A DNA stretch of 42,596 bases from an uncultured Bacteroidales bacterium (GCA_903830915.1 CAIKVR010000085.1:1-42596); one strand, 5' to 3'. Shown: positions 16,790-26,466, counted from the first letter of the stretch. The notes: generated by a model not told the origin, from the sequence alone. Translations and numbers: made by a program.

Positions 16790-18499
16790 ATGAGAAAAAC
16801 ATTTTTATTATCAACGATTATTTTAGTGTCGTTAAGTCAACTAATTTTTGCACAGAAGAAAGTTGATCCATCGAAAAACGGTCGAGCAGGATTCGATTAT
16901 TTTGTAGGTATTGTAGGTAGTCCTTCGGTTATTGAAGATATAAGATGGGACGACAAACAACTGACAGATTTAAAGGAACTAGGCGTAAATATGCTCCAGT
17001 TGAGCATAGCATGGGGTGGAAAACCCGATAACGAAGTAATCAATCTCGAAGATTTGGACGATAAAGTGCAGATTGACAAATGGAAATTCCGCATTGCTCA
17101 ATGTAAAAAACATGGACTCAAAACCTTAGCTCACTTTGGTATTCCACGCGTTTTGAACGCTAATCCGGTAAAGCCAGCCTGTATTTCTGACCCTGATGTT
17201 CAGCTGAAATACGTTCAAATGATGAAAAAGTTTATGGTCACTTTTCCGGAAGTGAACGATGTGTTGATTTACACGTACGACCAGCAAGCATGGATTTGCA
17301 GCGAGTTTGGCCCTTGTCCGCGTTGTTCGGGTATTCCTATCAGCGATCGTTTGCCTAATTTTATCAACATGCTAAAAAAAGCCATGCAAGATTCTCGTCC
17401 GGGAGTAAAAACCATGCTCTGGTGGAAACCATGGGAACTCTCCAAAGGACAAACAATTGATATAGTGAAAAAGATTGATGCCGATGGTTTTGGTTTAATG
17501 CTGAATTCTTCGACCAGTAACGAAGTGTATCCTTTCAACGATGGATCTTTGAAATCGGATTTAGGCGTAAAACGGTTGGTGCAAAATGCTTACGAGCGGA
17601 ATATCCCTGTTGTGGGTGAGTTTGATCATACGCTTTACAAAGGATTATATCAAATTGACGATTATTTTCCACGTTTGATTTACGAGCAAATGGCCGGTTG
17701 GAAAGAAATTACGGGAGTGGTTGGCGTAAAAGAATATTATGGTTTTGCTCCTTCAACCTATTCGGTGAACTATGCCATGCTTCATGCCTGGATGAAAAAT
17801 CCGAATGCAACGGTGGATGAATTGTTGAACCAGATTGCCGCTCCTTACGGTAAAAAAACAGCTCCAATCATGATAAAAGCATGGGAATATGTGGCTCAGG
17901 CAGTGGAGGCATTTCCGTGGGATGTTACTTATTTGATTGGTCCTATGGGATTAGATAAAGGAGAAAATGGTGAGCACAGTTGGGATTTTGTGAAAATTAT
18001 CAATGGCACCTGGGATACACCAATTTGGGAGTCGAACCGTAGGGCAAATTTTATGCTGACCGACTCAAAAACAGCTCACCCATGGATATTTGAAGATACC
18101 GGTTTGCGGTTAGAAGATGCAGCGCAACTTAATTTCAAAGCTGTTGAATTCTTCAATCAGGCTATTGCTCAAAACGAAAGTAAGCTTGAAGATATTACTA
18201 AACAAAGAGATTTTGTACAGCACACTGCCCGCTCTTTAAGGGGAAAAAGCATTCATTACGCACTAACAATTGCTGCACAGGATGCTCGAACAGTGGCTTA
18301 TGACAAAGCGCAGTTCGAAAAAGTGTGTGCCCGAATTAAAAGGCTGTTGGATCTCGATATTAATAATGGTTACAAATTGGCGGCTTTAAAACTGGATGAG
18401 TTTAATAAAAATCCAAAAACATGGTTGGAGAAAAATTTCAATCCGCTTACTTATAAGTCTGAAGCAGAACCAAACTGGAGTAAATGGATTGCTCCTTGA
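16790..18499 (+). CDS. Exported TIM-barrel-like glycosidase candidate, unassigned family (paralogue A)
   Basis: The ATG at 16790 is chosen because the signal peptide (MRKTFLLSTIILVSLSQLIF, cut near AQ at 22) begins there; an in-frame ATG 30 nt upstream would put charged residues before it. The mature protein of about 547 aa resembles a (beta/alpha)8 hydrolase, with conserved segments LKELGVNMLQLSIAWG, YTYDQQAWICSEFGPCPRCS (161-180, with C170, C176 and C179), WWKPWELSKGQT (211-222), VVGVKEYYG, FPWDVTY and SNRRANFM. All recur in the product at 21524-23329. I do not recognise a named family. The context of sulfatase, isomerase and glycosidase suggests a glycoside hydrolase for the same polymer. 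The Cys cluster could bind metal or form disulfides. Confidence 0.65.
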   Translation: MRKTFLLSTIILVSLSQLIFAQKKVDPSKNGRAGFDYFVGIVGSPSVIEDIRWDDKQLTDLKELGVNMLQLSIAWGGKPDNEVINLEDLDDKVQIDKWKFRIAQCKKHGLKTLAHFGIPRVLNANPVKPACISDPDVQLKYVQMMKKFMVTFPEVNDVLIYTYDQQAWICSEFGPCPRCSGIPISDRLPNFINMLKKAMQDSRPGVKTMLWWKPWELSKGQTIDIVKKIDADGFGLMLNSSTSNEVYPFNDGSLKSDLGVKRLVQNAYERNIPVVGEFDHTLYKGLYQIDDYFPRLIYEQMAGWKEITGVVGVKEYYGFAPSTYSVNYAMLHAWMKNPNATVDELLNQIAAPYGKKTAPIMIKAWEYVAQAVEAFPWDVTYLIGPMGLDKGENGEHSWDFVKIINGTWDTPIWESNRRANFMLTDSKTAHPWIFEDTGLRLEDAAQLNFKAVEFFNQAIAQNESKLEDITKQRDFVQHTARSLRGKSIHYALTIAAQDARTVAYDKAQFEKVCARIKRLLDLDINNGYKLAALKLDEFNKNPKTWLEKNFNPLTYKSEAEPNWSKWIAP

Positions 18500-18538
18500 T
18501 TTAGTTGAAAGATTGATAATTGCTTAATAAATATCAAA

Positions 18539-20038
18539 ATGAACAGGTTTCTTATTCCGGTTTCAGCATTGTTCTTTTCAGCATTGGTGAATGCTGAAAA
18601 GAAAGGGCAACCCAACATTCTGTTTTTGTTGAGCGATGATCAGCGTTGGGATTCGCAGGGCTGTTTTGGGAACAAAACAGTAAAAACACCCGAAATTGAC
18701 CGTCTTGCTGCCGAAGGAGTTCGGTTTAGCAATTCTTTTATTACCTTTTCGGTGTCGTCGGCAAGCCGGGCAGTTATTCTCACCGGCATATATTCCCGTT
18801 CGCGATCCAATGGTGCGGATGATTTACCGGCAATTTGTACGCCGGAAAATTGGGAAAATACTTTTCCGGCTTTATTGAAAAAGAATGGATATTATACCGG
18901 ATATATTGGCAAATGGGACATTGGAGTGGGTGAAGATGGGTTCCAGCATGGCGTAGATTTATTCAATTATTGGGGAGGCGATCGTTGGCATGGCAATTAC
19001 TGGCACGAAAAGGATTGCAATTTTGTGACCAACGATGGAATAGCTCATAAAAAAGAAATCAGGTGTACGTGTGTAACAGGAAATGCCTGGGATGCTTCGC
19101 TTCCGCGAACCGGAAATCAAAGCATGAAAAATCCGCTGCATACCGATACCGAAGTTGTGCCATTAAAAGTAAAAACTTTTTTGGAATCGAGAGACAAGCA
19201 GAAACCATTCTTCTTACAGGTTTCATTCAGGTCGCCAAAAGATCCGTGGTCTGATTATCCAACTGAAGTAAAAGATTATTATACCGATGATTCTATTGCA
19301 ATATCACCAACAGCCAATTTGCAAAATGCATTGTCACAGCCTGAATTCCTTCAAAAATCAATGGCTGCAAACCATGCAAGAAATTTACTGAGTACAAAAG
19401 GATTGTTGGAGAATGAAATACGTAAGCATTATCGTTTGGTAACGGGTATTGACATTGCTATTGGTAAACTCCGAAAAATATTGGCAGAGCAAGGCATTGA
19501 GGATAATACCATTATCGTATTTGCTTCAGATAATGGCGCTTTTTTGGGAGAACATGGTTTTTGGGGTAAATGGCTACCGTATGAAGAGTCTATGCGCGTT
19601 CCCCTGATAATTTATGACCCACGCATTAAGAAAGAAAGCGGTGGAAAAACTGTTGACGAAATGGTGTTGAATGTGGATTATGCGCCTACTTTTCTCGCAT
19701 TTGCAGGCATAAAAACACCACGGTATATGCATGGAATGGATATTGGAAAGTTAATGGCAAATAAAAAGTCATGCTGGAGAACTGACTGGTATTATGAACA
19801 CAGCTGGTCTGCCAAAAGTCTTGGTTCAACGGTAACACCAATTGTTCCATCAGAAGCTGTCAGGACAAAAGAATGGAAATATATTTTATTCCCAAATCAG
19901 CAAGTAGAACAACTCTTTAATATTAAAAATGATCCATTCGAAACTGTTGATTTAATTGCTAATCCATCGAATAAAAAGATGTTGGAAAAGCTAAGAGGAA
20001 GAATGAATTATTATAGAAAATTATACGAAAAAAAGTAA
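18539..20038 (+). CDS. Serine-type family S1 sulfatase
   Basis: This 499-aa sulfatase should hydrolyse sulfate esters on a saccharide. After a signal peptide (about 1-19), the N-terminal metal site is visible in NILFLLSDDQRWDSQGC. The maturation motif S73-S-A-S-R77-AVILTG fits the [C/S]-x-[P/A]-S-R-x-x-x-x-T-G signature. Ser rather than Cys at the key position means formylglycine would be made by an anaerobic radical-SAM maturase (anSME), which is not in the window. Further metal-binding residues appear in IIVFASDNGAFLGEHGFWGK, and the last third carries the usual C-terminal subdomain (WKYILFPNQQVEQLFNIKND). It lies 39 bp after paralogue A in the same direction. It strongly implies that the target polysaccharide is sulfated. 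Confidence 0.9.
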   Translation: MNRFLIPVSALFFSALVNAEKKGQPNILFLLSDDQRWDSQGCFGNKTVKTPEIDRLAAEGVRFSNSFITFSVSSASRAVILTGIYSRSRSNGADDLPAICTPENWENTFPALLKKNGYYTGYIGKWDIGVGEDGFQHGVDLFNYWGGDRWHGNYWHEKDCNFVTNDGIAHKKEIRCTCVTGNAWDASLPRTGNQSMKNPLHTDTEVVPLKVKTFLESRDKQKPFFLQVSFRSPKDPWSDYPTEVKDYYTDDSIAISPTANLQNALSQPEFLQKSMAANHARNLLSTKGLLENEIRKHYRLVTGIDIAIGKLRKILAEQGIEDNTIIVFASDNGAFLGEHGFWGKWLPYEESMRVPLIIYDPRIKKESGGKTVDEMVLNVDYAPTFLAFAGIKTPRYMHGMDIGKLMANKKSCWRTDWYYEHSWSAKSLGSTVTPIVPSEAVRTKEWKYILFPNQQVEQLFNIKNDPFETVDLIANPSNKKMLEKLRGRMNYYRKLYEKK

Positions 20039-20084
20039 GTTGAAAATTCGTAACATTTGAAAATTGAAAAACAACATAAGACTA

Positions 20085-21500
20085 ATGAAAACTAAAGTAG
20101 GATTATTTGGGATAGGACTTGACACTTATTGGGCTCAATTTGAGGGACTACTCGACCATTTGAAAGCATATCAGGAAGAAATAAAAAACCGTTTATCAGC
20201 TTTCGGTGTAGAAGTTGCGGATGCTGGTATGGTAGATAATCCGGTGAAAGCCCGCGAGGCCGCCGACTATTTGAAATCTCAGGATGTGGAAATTGTGTTT
20301 CTGTACGTTTCAACCTATGCACTTTCTTCCACCGTTTTACCGGTGGCTCAAAAGCTGAAAGTGCCTGTTATCATTCTGAATTTACAACCTGTTGCCCAAC
20401 TCGATTACGAGGCGTTTAATAAGTTGGGCGACCGTGGCAAAATGACCGGTTTATGGTTAGAACATTGTCAGGCCTGCTCAGTTCCGGAAATTGCCAGCGT
20501 ATTTAATCGCTCAGGAATTCAGTATGATTTTGTAACCGGATATCTTCAGGATGAGGATGCCTGGGGTGAAATTGAAGCATGGACGGAAGCTGCACGAGTT
20601 GCAAACGCTTTAAGAAACAACCGCATGGGGATTTTGGGGCATTATTACGGTGGTATGCTTGATGTGTATACAGATGTAACCAAACAATCAGCTGTGTTCG
20701 GAACTCATTTTGAAATGCTCGAAATGTGCGAACTTAAAAAATATCGTGATGACGTTACTGACAACGAAGTTAAGGCAAAGATTGAAGAATTTAATGTTGC
20801 TTTTGATATTGCTCCTGAGTGTGAACTGAATGAAATAGAACGCGCAGCACGCACTTCCATTGCACTCGACAAATTAGTGGAGAAACACAATTTAGGTTCG
20901 ATGGCATATTATTACGAAGGTGAATCGGGTAACGATTATGAAAATATCGTCACCTCGGTTATTGCCGGTAATACTTTACTTACTGGAAAGAATATTCCAG
21001 TAGCCGGCGAATGTGAAGTGAAAAATGCGCAAGCAATGAAAATCATGGCTGAATTTGGTACCGGAGGTTCATTTTCAGAATTCTACCTAATGGATTTCAA
21101 CGATGATGTAGTCATGCTTGGACATGATGGCCCTGCTCATTTTGCCATTGCCGAGGGTCGTGTAAAGTTAGTTCCATTACCAATCTACCATGGAAAACCG
21201 GGTAAAGGGTTATCCATACAAATGACGGTGAAACACGGAAAAGTAACATTGCTTTCAGTTGTAGAAGGGAAAGACGGTGTGTTTTTATTGGTTGCCGAGG
21301 GTGAATCGGTAGAAGGACCTATACTTGAAATTGGCAATACAAATAGCCGTTATCGTTTCCCAATTGGTGCAAAGCGATTTATGAATGAGTGGTCGAAACA
21401 AGGGCCTGCACACCATTGCGCAATTGGAGTTGGACATATTGCCGATAAAATAGAAAAACTCGGTCAGATATTAGGAATTGAAGTTGTGGAAATTTGTTGA
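20085..21500 (+). CDS. L-fucose/L-arabinose isomerase-like protein
   Basis: The start is taken at the ATG 20085 (471 aa), since MKTKVGLFGIGLDTYWAQFE is the natural N-terminus of this family; an upstream TTG would add seven residues. Such enzymes convert an aldose to its ketose (L-fucose to L-fuculose, or L-arabinose to L-ribulose) with a divalent metal. Candidate metal ligands lie in YYYEGESGND, VAGECEVKNAQAM, MLGHDGPAHFAI and GPAHHCAIGVGH, arranged as in AraA/FucI relatives. It has no signal peptide, so it is cytoplasmic. With a rhamnose-mutarotase-like protein and FucO nearby, a 6-deoxyhexose substrate is likely. Which sugar cannot be settled from sequence alone. Confidence 0.8.
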   Translation: MKTKVGLFGIGLDTYWAQFEGLLDHLKAYQEEIKNRLSAFGVEVADAGMVDNPVKAREAADYLKSQDVEIVFLYVSTYALSSTVLPVAQKLKVPVIILNLQPVAQLDYEAFNKLGDRGKMTGLWLEHCQACSVPEIASVFNRSGIQYDFVTGYLQDEDAWGEIEAWTEAARVANALRNNRMGILGHYYGGMLDVYTDVTKQSAVFGTHFEMLEMCELKKYRDDVTDNEVKAKIEEFNVAFDIAPECELNEIERAARTSIALDKLVEKHNLGSMAYYYEGESGNDYENIVTSVIAGNTLLTGKNIPVAGECEVKNAQAMKIMAEFGTGGSFSEFYLMDFNDDVVMLGHDGPAHFAIAEGRVKLVPLPIYHGKPGKGLSIQMTVKHGKVTLLSVVEGKDGVFLLVAEGESVEGPILEIGNTNSRYRFPIGAKRFMNEWSKQGPAHHCAIGVGHIADKIEKLGQILGIEVVEIC

Positions 21501-21523
21501 GTTTCAAAAATCGAATTAGCATT

Positions 21524-23329
21524 ATGAGTAAACAGTTTATTTATATTTCATTGCTTATTGCACTGTTATCCTCTTGTAAACAAGCAGATACAAACCAGTC
21601 ACTACAATACAAAGTTGGTGTTTTGGGTGCACCCTCTTCGCCCAATGTGGAATGGAACGACAAAAACATGGAGTTGATGAAAGAGCTGGGTTTCAATACC
21701 ATGCAGCTTAATATTGCGTGGGGATATCGTCCGGCTGATAATGCGTTGAATCTTGAAGATGTAATTCCTGTTCCTGTCGAATTTCGATTGCCAGTCGATA
21801 ACGATTCTACCCTGAATCAGAATAACGGTGGCTCCAAACGGTATTTGCACAGCAAAGAACGTATTGCAAAACGTGCCGCCGAATTGAAACATCGAATTGC
21901 AATGTGTAAAAAACACAGAATGCGTACCATTTTTCATTTTGGAGCTCCTTATGTGGTTTATCCTGCTGTAGAGCCACTTTCGCAATGCATTTCGGACCCT
22001 AAAACTATAAAACGTTATACAAAATTGATTGAAAACTTTCACAAGGAATTTCCCGGAGTCGACGATTTATTGATGTATACCTACGATCAAAATGCCTGGT
22101 TGTGTAGCGAAGATGGACCATGCGAAAGATGCAGTGGCGTTCCCTTGGATAAGCGTGTTTCCAATTTTGTGAATGTTTTAGCACAAACATGGAAAAAGCT
22201 GAATCCGGATGGTCGACTTTGGTGGGAACCCTGGGAGATTTCGGCAGGTCAAACCTATTCAGCCATCGAAAAACTTGATTCAGCTTGTGTGGGATTATCA
22301 ATTCATTCCAGCATTACCGAAGTGCAAATTGCCACACCTGCCGACCGTTGGTTTAAAAATGTACTGACGCTTGCCAATGAACGGAAAATACAAGTTTTAG
22401 GTGAAGTTTGGCTGGGTACAGCCACCGAAGAAATCGAACCTTATATTTATTTGCCTTCACCGCTTACTACATTGAGAGCATTGCGAGCAATGAATAATGC
22501 TGGTAAACTTGCCGGAATAAAAGAGTATTACGGAAACATTCCTGACCGTGAAGACCCAAATCTTCGAATGGCATCCATATTCTTTCACAAACCGGAAATT
22601 ACCGATGTTAATGCACTTGAATTGTTAGCCGAACCGTATAAAAATGCTTCAGAAAAAATTCAACTCTATTGGAAATATTCATCTGAAGTGATCGAAATGT
22701 ATCCCTGGGATATAACGTGGTTTAGCCGAGAAGTTGGTAGAAGCGACCCACAGCACTTACTTACTGAAGCCACACTGAAAGGTGCTTCGTGGGTAACACC
22801 ATCATGGCTTTCGAACCGCAGAGCAGCATTCATGCGTACAGTGGAAACCGATCAACCACACTTTTGGATGTTGGAAGATGCACAGCTTCGTTTCGAAGCC
22901 ACAGCCCGAAAAGTGGATCAGGCATTAGTGGCAGCTGAAGAAGCAAGAAAAGAGGTTCCAACAAAATACCTTGCCGAATTTGATATGGGTGTAAAAGAGT
23001 TGTTGGGTTTTAAACAGCGTTGTTTGGCTTATACTTATCACATTAGGGAAACAAATCTTTGTAAAATATTGAGACGTTCAATGGCGAAAACGGGTAAGGT
23101 GAATGATGCAAACTTCACTGAATTAAAATCCATATTACTAAAAGACCAGCAAAATCAGGGACCCGGAAATCTTCTTACACCGGCTATCGAATTACTGGAC
23201 AAAGATCTTAAAGGTTTCTTGACAAAGTACTTTAATACTCCCGAATCAACAGGCGTAAAAGCGGATATGTATTTCAATGATTCATTGCCACCCAATGTAA
23301 AAACAGTGTGGACGATAACATCAAAATAG
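21524..23329 (+). CDS. Lipoprotein TIM-barrel-like glycosidase candidate (paralogue B)
   Basis: The ATG at 21524 is preferred because it gives a clean lipoprotein signal, MSKQFIYISLLIALLSSC with lipidated Cys18; an in-frame TTG 30 nt upstream overlaps the isomerase gene end. The ~583-aa mature protein parallels paralogue A: LKELGFNTMQLNIAWG-like opening, YTYDQNAWLCSEDGPCERCS, WWEPWEISAGQT, GIKEYYGNIPD, YPWDITWF and SNRRAAFM are all conserved. It has an extra insert near DVIPVPVEFRLPVDN. The shared aromatic/acidic motifs and Cys cluster suggest a common enzymatic function, presumably a glycoside hydrolase, but the family is unknown to me. Lipidation places it at a membrane while paralogue A is soluble, which may split successive hydrolysis steps between compartments. 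Confidence 0.65.
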   Translation: MSKQFIYISLLIALLSSCKQADTNQSLQYKVGVLGAPSSPNVEWNDKNMELMKELGFNTMQLNIAWGYRPADNALNLEDVIPVPVEFRLPVDNDSTLNQNNGGSKRYLHSKERIAKRAAELKHRIAMCKKHRMRTIFHFGAPYVVYPAVEPLSQCISDPKTIKRYTKLIENFHKEFPGVDDLLMYTYDQNAWLCSEDGPCERCSGVPLDKRVSNFVNVLAQTWKKLNPDGRLWWEPWEISAGQTYSAIEKLDSACVGLSIHSSITEVQIATPADRWFKNVLTLANERKIQVLGEVWLGTATEEIEPYIYLPSPLTTLRALRAMNNAGKLAGIKEYYGNIPDREDPNLRMASIFFHKPEITDVNALELLAEPYKNASEKIQLYWKYSSEVIEMYPWDITWFSREVGRSDPQHLLTEATLKGASWVTPSWLSNRRAAFMRTVETDQPHFWMLEDAQLRFEATARKVDQALVAAEEARKEVPTKYLAEFDMGVKELLGFKQRCLAYTYHIRETNLCKILRRSMAKTGKVNDANFTELKSILLKDQQNQGPGNLLTPAIELLDKDLKGFLTKYFNTPESTGVKADMYFNDSLPPNVKTVWTITSK

Positions 23330-23380
23330 TTTTTTCAGAATCTCAAGTTCTTTTATCTTTATTCTTAAATCTAAAAAAAA

Positions 23381-23695
23381 ATGGAACGAAATGCTTTTAA
23401 AATGTACCTCAAACAAGGTTTTGAGAAAGAGTACGAAAAACGGCACAATGAAATTTGGCCTGAACTAAAAGCACTGATTCAGCAAAGCGATATATGTGAT
23501 TATTCTATATTTTGGGATAAACAAACAAATATTCTTTTTGCTGTACAAAAAGTGAAAGGAGGTGCAGGTTCGCAGGATTTGGGCAAAAACCCTATAGTCC
23601 AAAAATGGTGGGCATATATGGCGGATATTATGGAAACAAATCCGGATAACTCACCAGTATCAGAATCCTTAAATGAACTTTTTTACTTAGAATAA
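23381..23695 (+). CDS. L-rhamnose mutarotase-family protein
   Basis: This 104-aa cytoplasmic protein matches the RhaM family in size and landmarks: FKMYLKQGFEKEYEKRHNEI near the start (the His is a family catalytic position), DYSIFWDKQTNILFAVQKV in the middle, and a NPIVQKWWAYMADIMETNP segment with the conserved WW pair. RhaM interconverts alpha and beta anomers of L-rhamnose; relatives may act on fucose. It lies 52 bp after paralogue B on the same strand. Its presence supports a 6-deoxyhexose as the end product of the secreted enzymes. Confidence 0.9.
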   Translation: MERNAFKMYLKQGFEKEYEKRHNEIWPELKALIQQSDICDYSIFWDKQTNILFAVQKVKGGAGSQDLGKNPIVQKWWAYMADIMETNPDNSPVSESLNELFYLE

Positions 23696-23725
23696 AAAAT
23701 ATAAACCCTCGAAATTATTAGTATT

Positions 23726-26284
23726 ATGAAATTAAAAACACTTTTCTTGACACTTGTAGTAAGTATGAGTTTACAAGCTCAACTTACTTGGAACTTTACC
23801 TCTGGTATGGATGGTTGGCACGATTTAGGTGCCGGTCGCGATGTGACGGCATCGTGGGAAAATGGTAAGTTAAAAATGACCTATATCGATGGTGGTGATG
23901 CGGGCACTCAATTATGGTTTGCTGCTGTACAGGTTGATAATCTCAGTTTTAACGCAGCTGATTACAAATACCTACAAATTAATTATCAGACTAATAACTG
24001 GCCAACATCATCGCCTGTAAAAATGTTGGTAACACTAACGAAAACGGATAATTCGGTTATCTATTCGTACTTCGATATTGATCCTACGAAGAATTTTTTA
24101 TCGATTGATATAGCGGCTAACAATCCGGGCTGGGGTGGAGGACAGTTGTATGCAGGTACAATTAAATCAGTACAGTTCGAATTACCTCATAATGGTGCAG
24201 CTATTTCAAATCCTGCGACAAACTGGTATAGCGCTACGACATTAATTGATAGAGTACAGTTTTCTAATTACAAAACCACAGCATGGGATTTTAAAACAAC
24301 AACCGAAGGTTGGGGCTCTTATGGAGGCGATTTAACCTTGTCGAATACCGGCGATGGAAATTTAACGGTTTCACATTCATCACCTAGCGACGGAACTCTA
24401 GATTATACAGCCATTTACAATGACACACCAGTAGATGTATCCAATGTAGATTTGTTTTATATGAAATTTACAGCAACCAATTGGCCAAAAACATCGGCAT
24501 TAGTAAATATTATTTTTGAAATGGGAGGTACTTATTATGCCAATAAGATTATGAACGTGGCAAGTGGTGAGTTGTCGTTTAATATTCGTACGGAGAATCA
24601 AAACAATTGGGGTCCATTGCCTGCCACGGGAACTACAACGAGAATCAGAATTGAAATTCCTCACAGTTCAGAATTGACAGGTTTTAATTGGGCTTCGGCG
24701 AGTCTGAAAATCGACAAAATTGCTTTTTCTAAAGTTTCAGATGTAACAGAGGCAATTGTTTCGTCCGATGTTAATTTGTCTTCATTAGTGAAAAATGCTA
24801 CTACCGAACTATTGGTAAACACAGGAAGTACATTAACAATAAATGAAACAACAACGCTAAAATCAATAACAACGGCTCCAGGTGGTAAAGTAACTTTGAG
24901 TTCTGGTATCCTCACCGCCACCAATGGCATTAACCTACAAAGCGATGCCACCGGCACAGCTACTTTGGTTGATAATACGACCAATGCACCGCAAGCAATA
25001 ACTGCCACTGTGCAGCAATATGTCGAAGCAGGTCGCAACTGGTATATGTCCATTCCGTTGGCTTCGGGCGCAAGTTCCTTGCTCAACAAAGGAACTTCGG
25101 TGGTATGTTTTGATGAAACAACCAGCACTTGGATAGCACCTGTGGCTAATACACTCGATAAATTGCGTGGTTATGTACAGGTAGCAACCAGCACACCATC
25201 AATTACCGGAACAACCGGAACGTTAGCTTTTACAGGAGTTGTAAACACAGGTGCTCATTCTATCACTTTATCACGCACAGCAGGTAAAACAGGTTTCAAC
25301 TTGGTAGGAAATCCTTATCCTTCGTACTTAGATTGGAATGCTGTAACCAAAACAAATGTATCGAACACGATGTGGTTCAGAACCAAAGAAGGAAGCGTTT
25401 ATAAATTTTATACGTATGTTGCAAACAGTGGCGCAGGAGTTGGTTCTCCTGCAACTGTTACCAATAAAATTCCACCTATGCAGGCATTCTGGGTACGTGT
25501 TAATACCGAAGGAACAGGAAGTATTGCGGTGGACAATAACATGCGTTCTCACAAAGATGTAGCCGGAAATATTATGAAAGCACCAAGTCAAACGCCACAA
25601 CAATTGTTACGTTTGCAGGTCTCAAATGGCACCAACACCGACGAAACAGTGCTATATTTCAATGCCAATGCTTCGGATGCTTTTGATCAGTTTGATGCAC
25701 AAAAACGAAGCAATGATGAGCCTGCCGTTCCTGAAATTTATACGCAGGTTGGTACCGAACAATTGGTTATTAATGGAATGAACAGCGTGAAATATAATAC
25801 TGAAATTCCAATTGGATTCAGTACACTTACAGCAGCCAACAATTTGAGCATTTCGGCAAACGAAATGACAAATTTTGAAACCGGTACACGCGTAATATTA
25901 ATTGATAAATTGAATCCAAGTATTGAAACTGAACTCACCAATGGCGCAGCATACAATTTTATTGCTCCTGTTACAGTGCCAACAACAAATCGTTTTAGCT
26001 TGTTGTTCCGTGCTCCAGGCAGCATTACCGATGTGAATGCTACCGAAAAGCTCAACGCTCAGGTGTTTGTGAATGCCAATAATCAAATCACGATCATTGC
26101 TCCAGAAAAAAGCAACTATGCCATTTTTAATGCAATGGGACAGCTAATTTCAACTGGCGTTACAATTTCAAACTATCAAACTTCAATCCCGATAGCTATC
26201 GGAATCAAACTCGCCGAAGGAGTTTATTTCGTAAGTTTATCAGTAAATGGACTGAGTGAAGTAAAAAAAGTAATTATCCGTTAA
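23726..26284 (+). CDS. T9SS-exported protein with two carbohydrate-binding-like modules
   Basis: This 852-aa protein has a signal peptide (1-19) and module 1 (about 20-190, LTWNFTSGMDGWHDLGAG), most like module 1 of the large glycosidase. Module 2 (about 191-345, TAWDFKTTTEGWGSYGG) is most like the single module of the 11750-12514 product. A long beta-rich region (345-770) follows, of a type frequent in T9SS surface proteins (VEAGRNWYMSIPLASG, FNLVGNPYPSYLDWNA). A C-terminal sorting domain ends it (FVNANNQITIIAPEKSNYAI onward). No catalytic domain is recognised, so it is probably a surface glycan-binding protein or adhesin. It could do the capture job normally done by SusD-type proteins, but that is inference. 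Confidence 0.7.
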   Translation: MKLKTLFLTLVVSMSLQAQLTWNFTSGMDGWHDLGAGRDVTASWENGKLKMTYIDGGDAGTQLWFAAVQVDNLSFNAADYKYLQINYQTNNWPTSSPVKMLVTLTKTDNSVIYSYFDIDPTKNFLSIDIAANNPGWGGGQLYAGTIKSVQFELPHNGAAISNPATNWYSATTLIDRVQFSNYKTTAWDFKTTTEGWGSYGGDLTLSNTGDGNLTVSHSSPSDGTLDYTAIYNDTPVDVSNVDLFYMKFTATNWPKTSALVNIIFEMGGTYYANKIMNVASGELSFNIRTENQNNWGPLPATGTTTRIRIEIPHSSELTGFNWASASLKIDKIAFSKVSDVTEAIVSSDVNLSSLVKNATTELLVNTGSTLTINETTTLKSITTAPGGKVTLSSGILTATNGINLQSDATGTATLVDNTTNAPQAITATVQQYVEAGRNWYMSIPLASGASSLLNKGTSVVCFDETTSTWIAPVANTLDKLRGYVQVATSTPSITGTTGTLAFTGVVNTGAHSITLSRTAGKTGFNLVGNPYPSYLDWNAVTKTNVSNTMWFRTKEGSVYKFYTYVANSGAGVGSPATVTNKIPPMQAFWVRVNTEGTGSIAVDNNMRSHKDVAGNIMKAPSQTPQQLLRLQVSNGTNTDETVLYFNANASDAFDQFDAQKRSNDEPAVPEIYTQVGTEQLVINGMNSVKYNTEIPIGFSTLTAANNLSISANEMTNFETGTRVILIDKLNPSIETELTNGAAYNFIAPVTVPTTNRFSLLFRAPGSITDVNATEKLNAQVFVNANNQITIIAPEKSNYAIFNAMGQLISTGVTISNYQTSIPIAIGIKLAEGVYFVSLSVNGLSEVKKVIIR

Positions 26285-26295
26285 TACTAAAGAAT

Positions 26296-26466
26296 ATGGA
26301 AAGTATAGAAAAAAGGATGTACAATATTCCTAAAATAGTTCGCGTAGAATTAGATAATGAAATATCGTTGGTATTACAATCAGAGCCACCATTGGGTCCG
26401 GGTGAGGAGGCTTCTTTAGCACCCGAATATATAAATAATGATCCGTTTAAAACAAATATGGGATAA
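26296..26466 (+). CDS. Small protein of 56 aa, Bacteroidales-type short conserved peptide
   Basis: This short frame reads MESIEKRMYNIPKIVRVELD at the start, then NEISLVLQSEPPLGPGEEAS, and ends YINNDPFKTNMG. It starts 11 bp after the upstream stop and is closed by the terminator at 26494-26534. The pattern of a Pro plus V-x-E core, an aliphatic stretch, a Ser/Pro segment, G-P-G-E-E and an acidic/Asn end resembles many small uncharacterised Bacteroidales proteins that sit at the ends of surface-protein operons. It has no signal peptide or membrane segment. Function is unknown. Expression is plausible from position but unproven. Confidence 0.55.
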   Translation: MESIEKRMYNIPKIVRVELDNEISLVLQSEPPLGPGEEASLAPEYINNDPFKTNMG

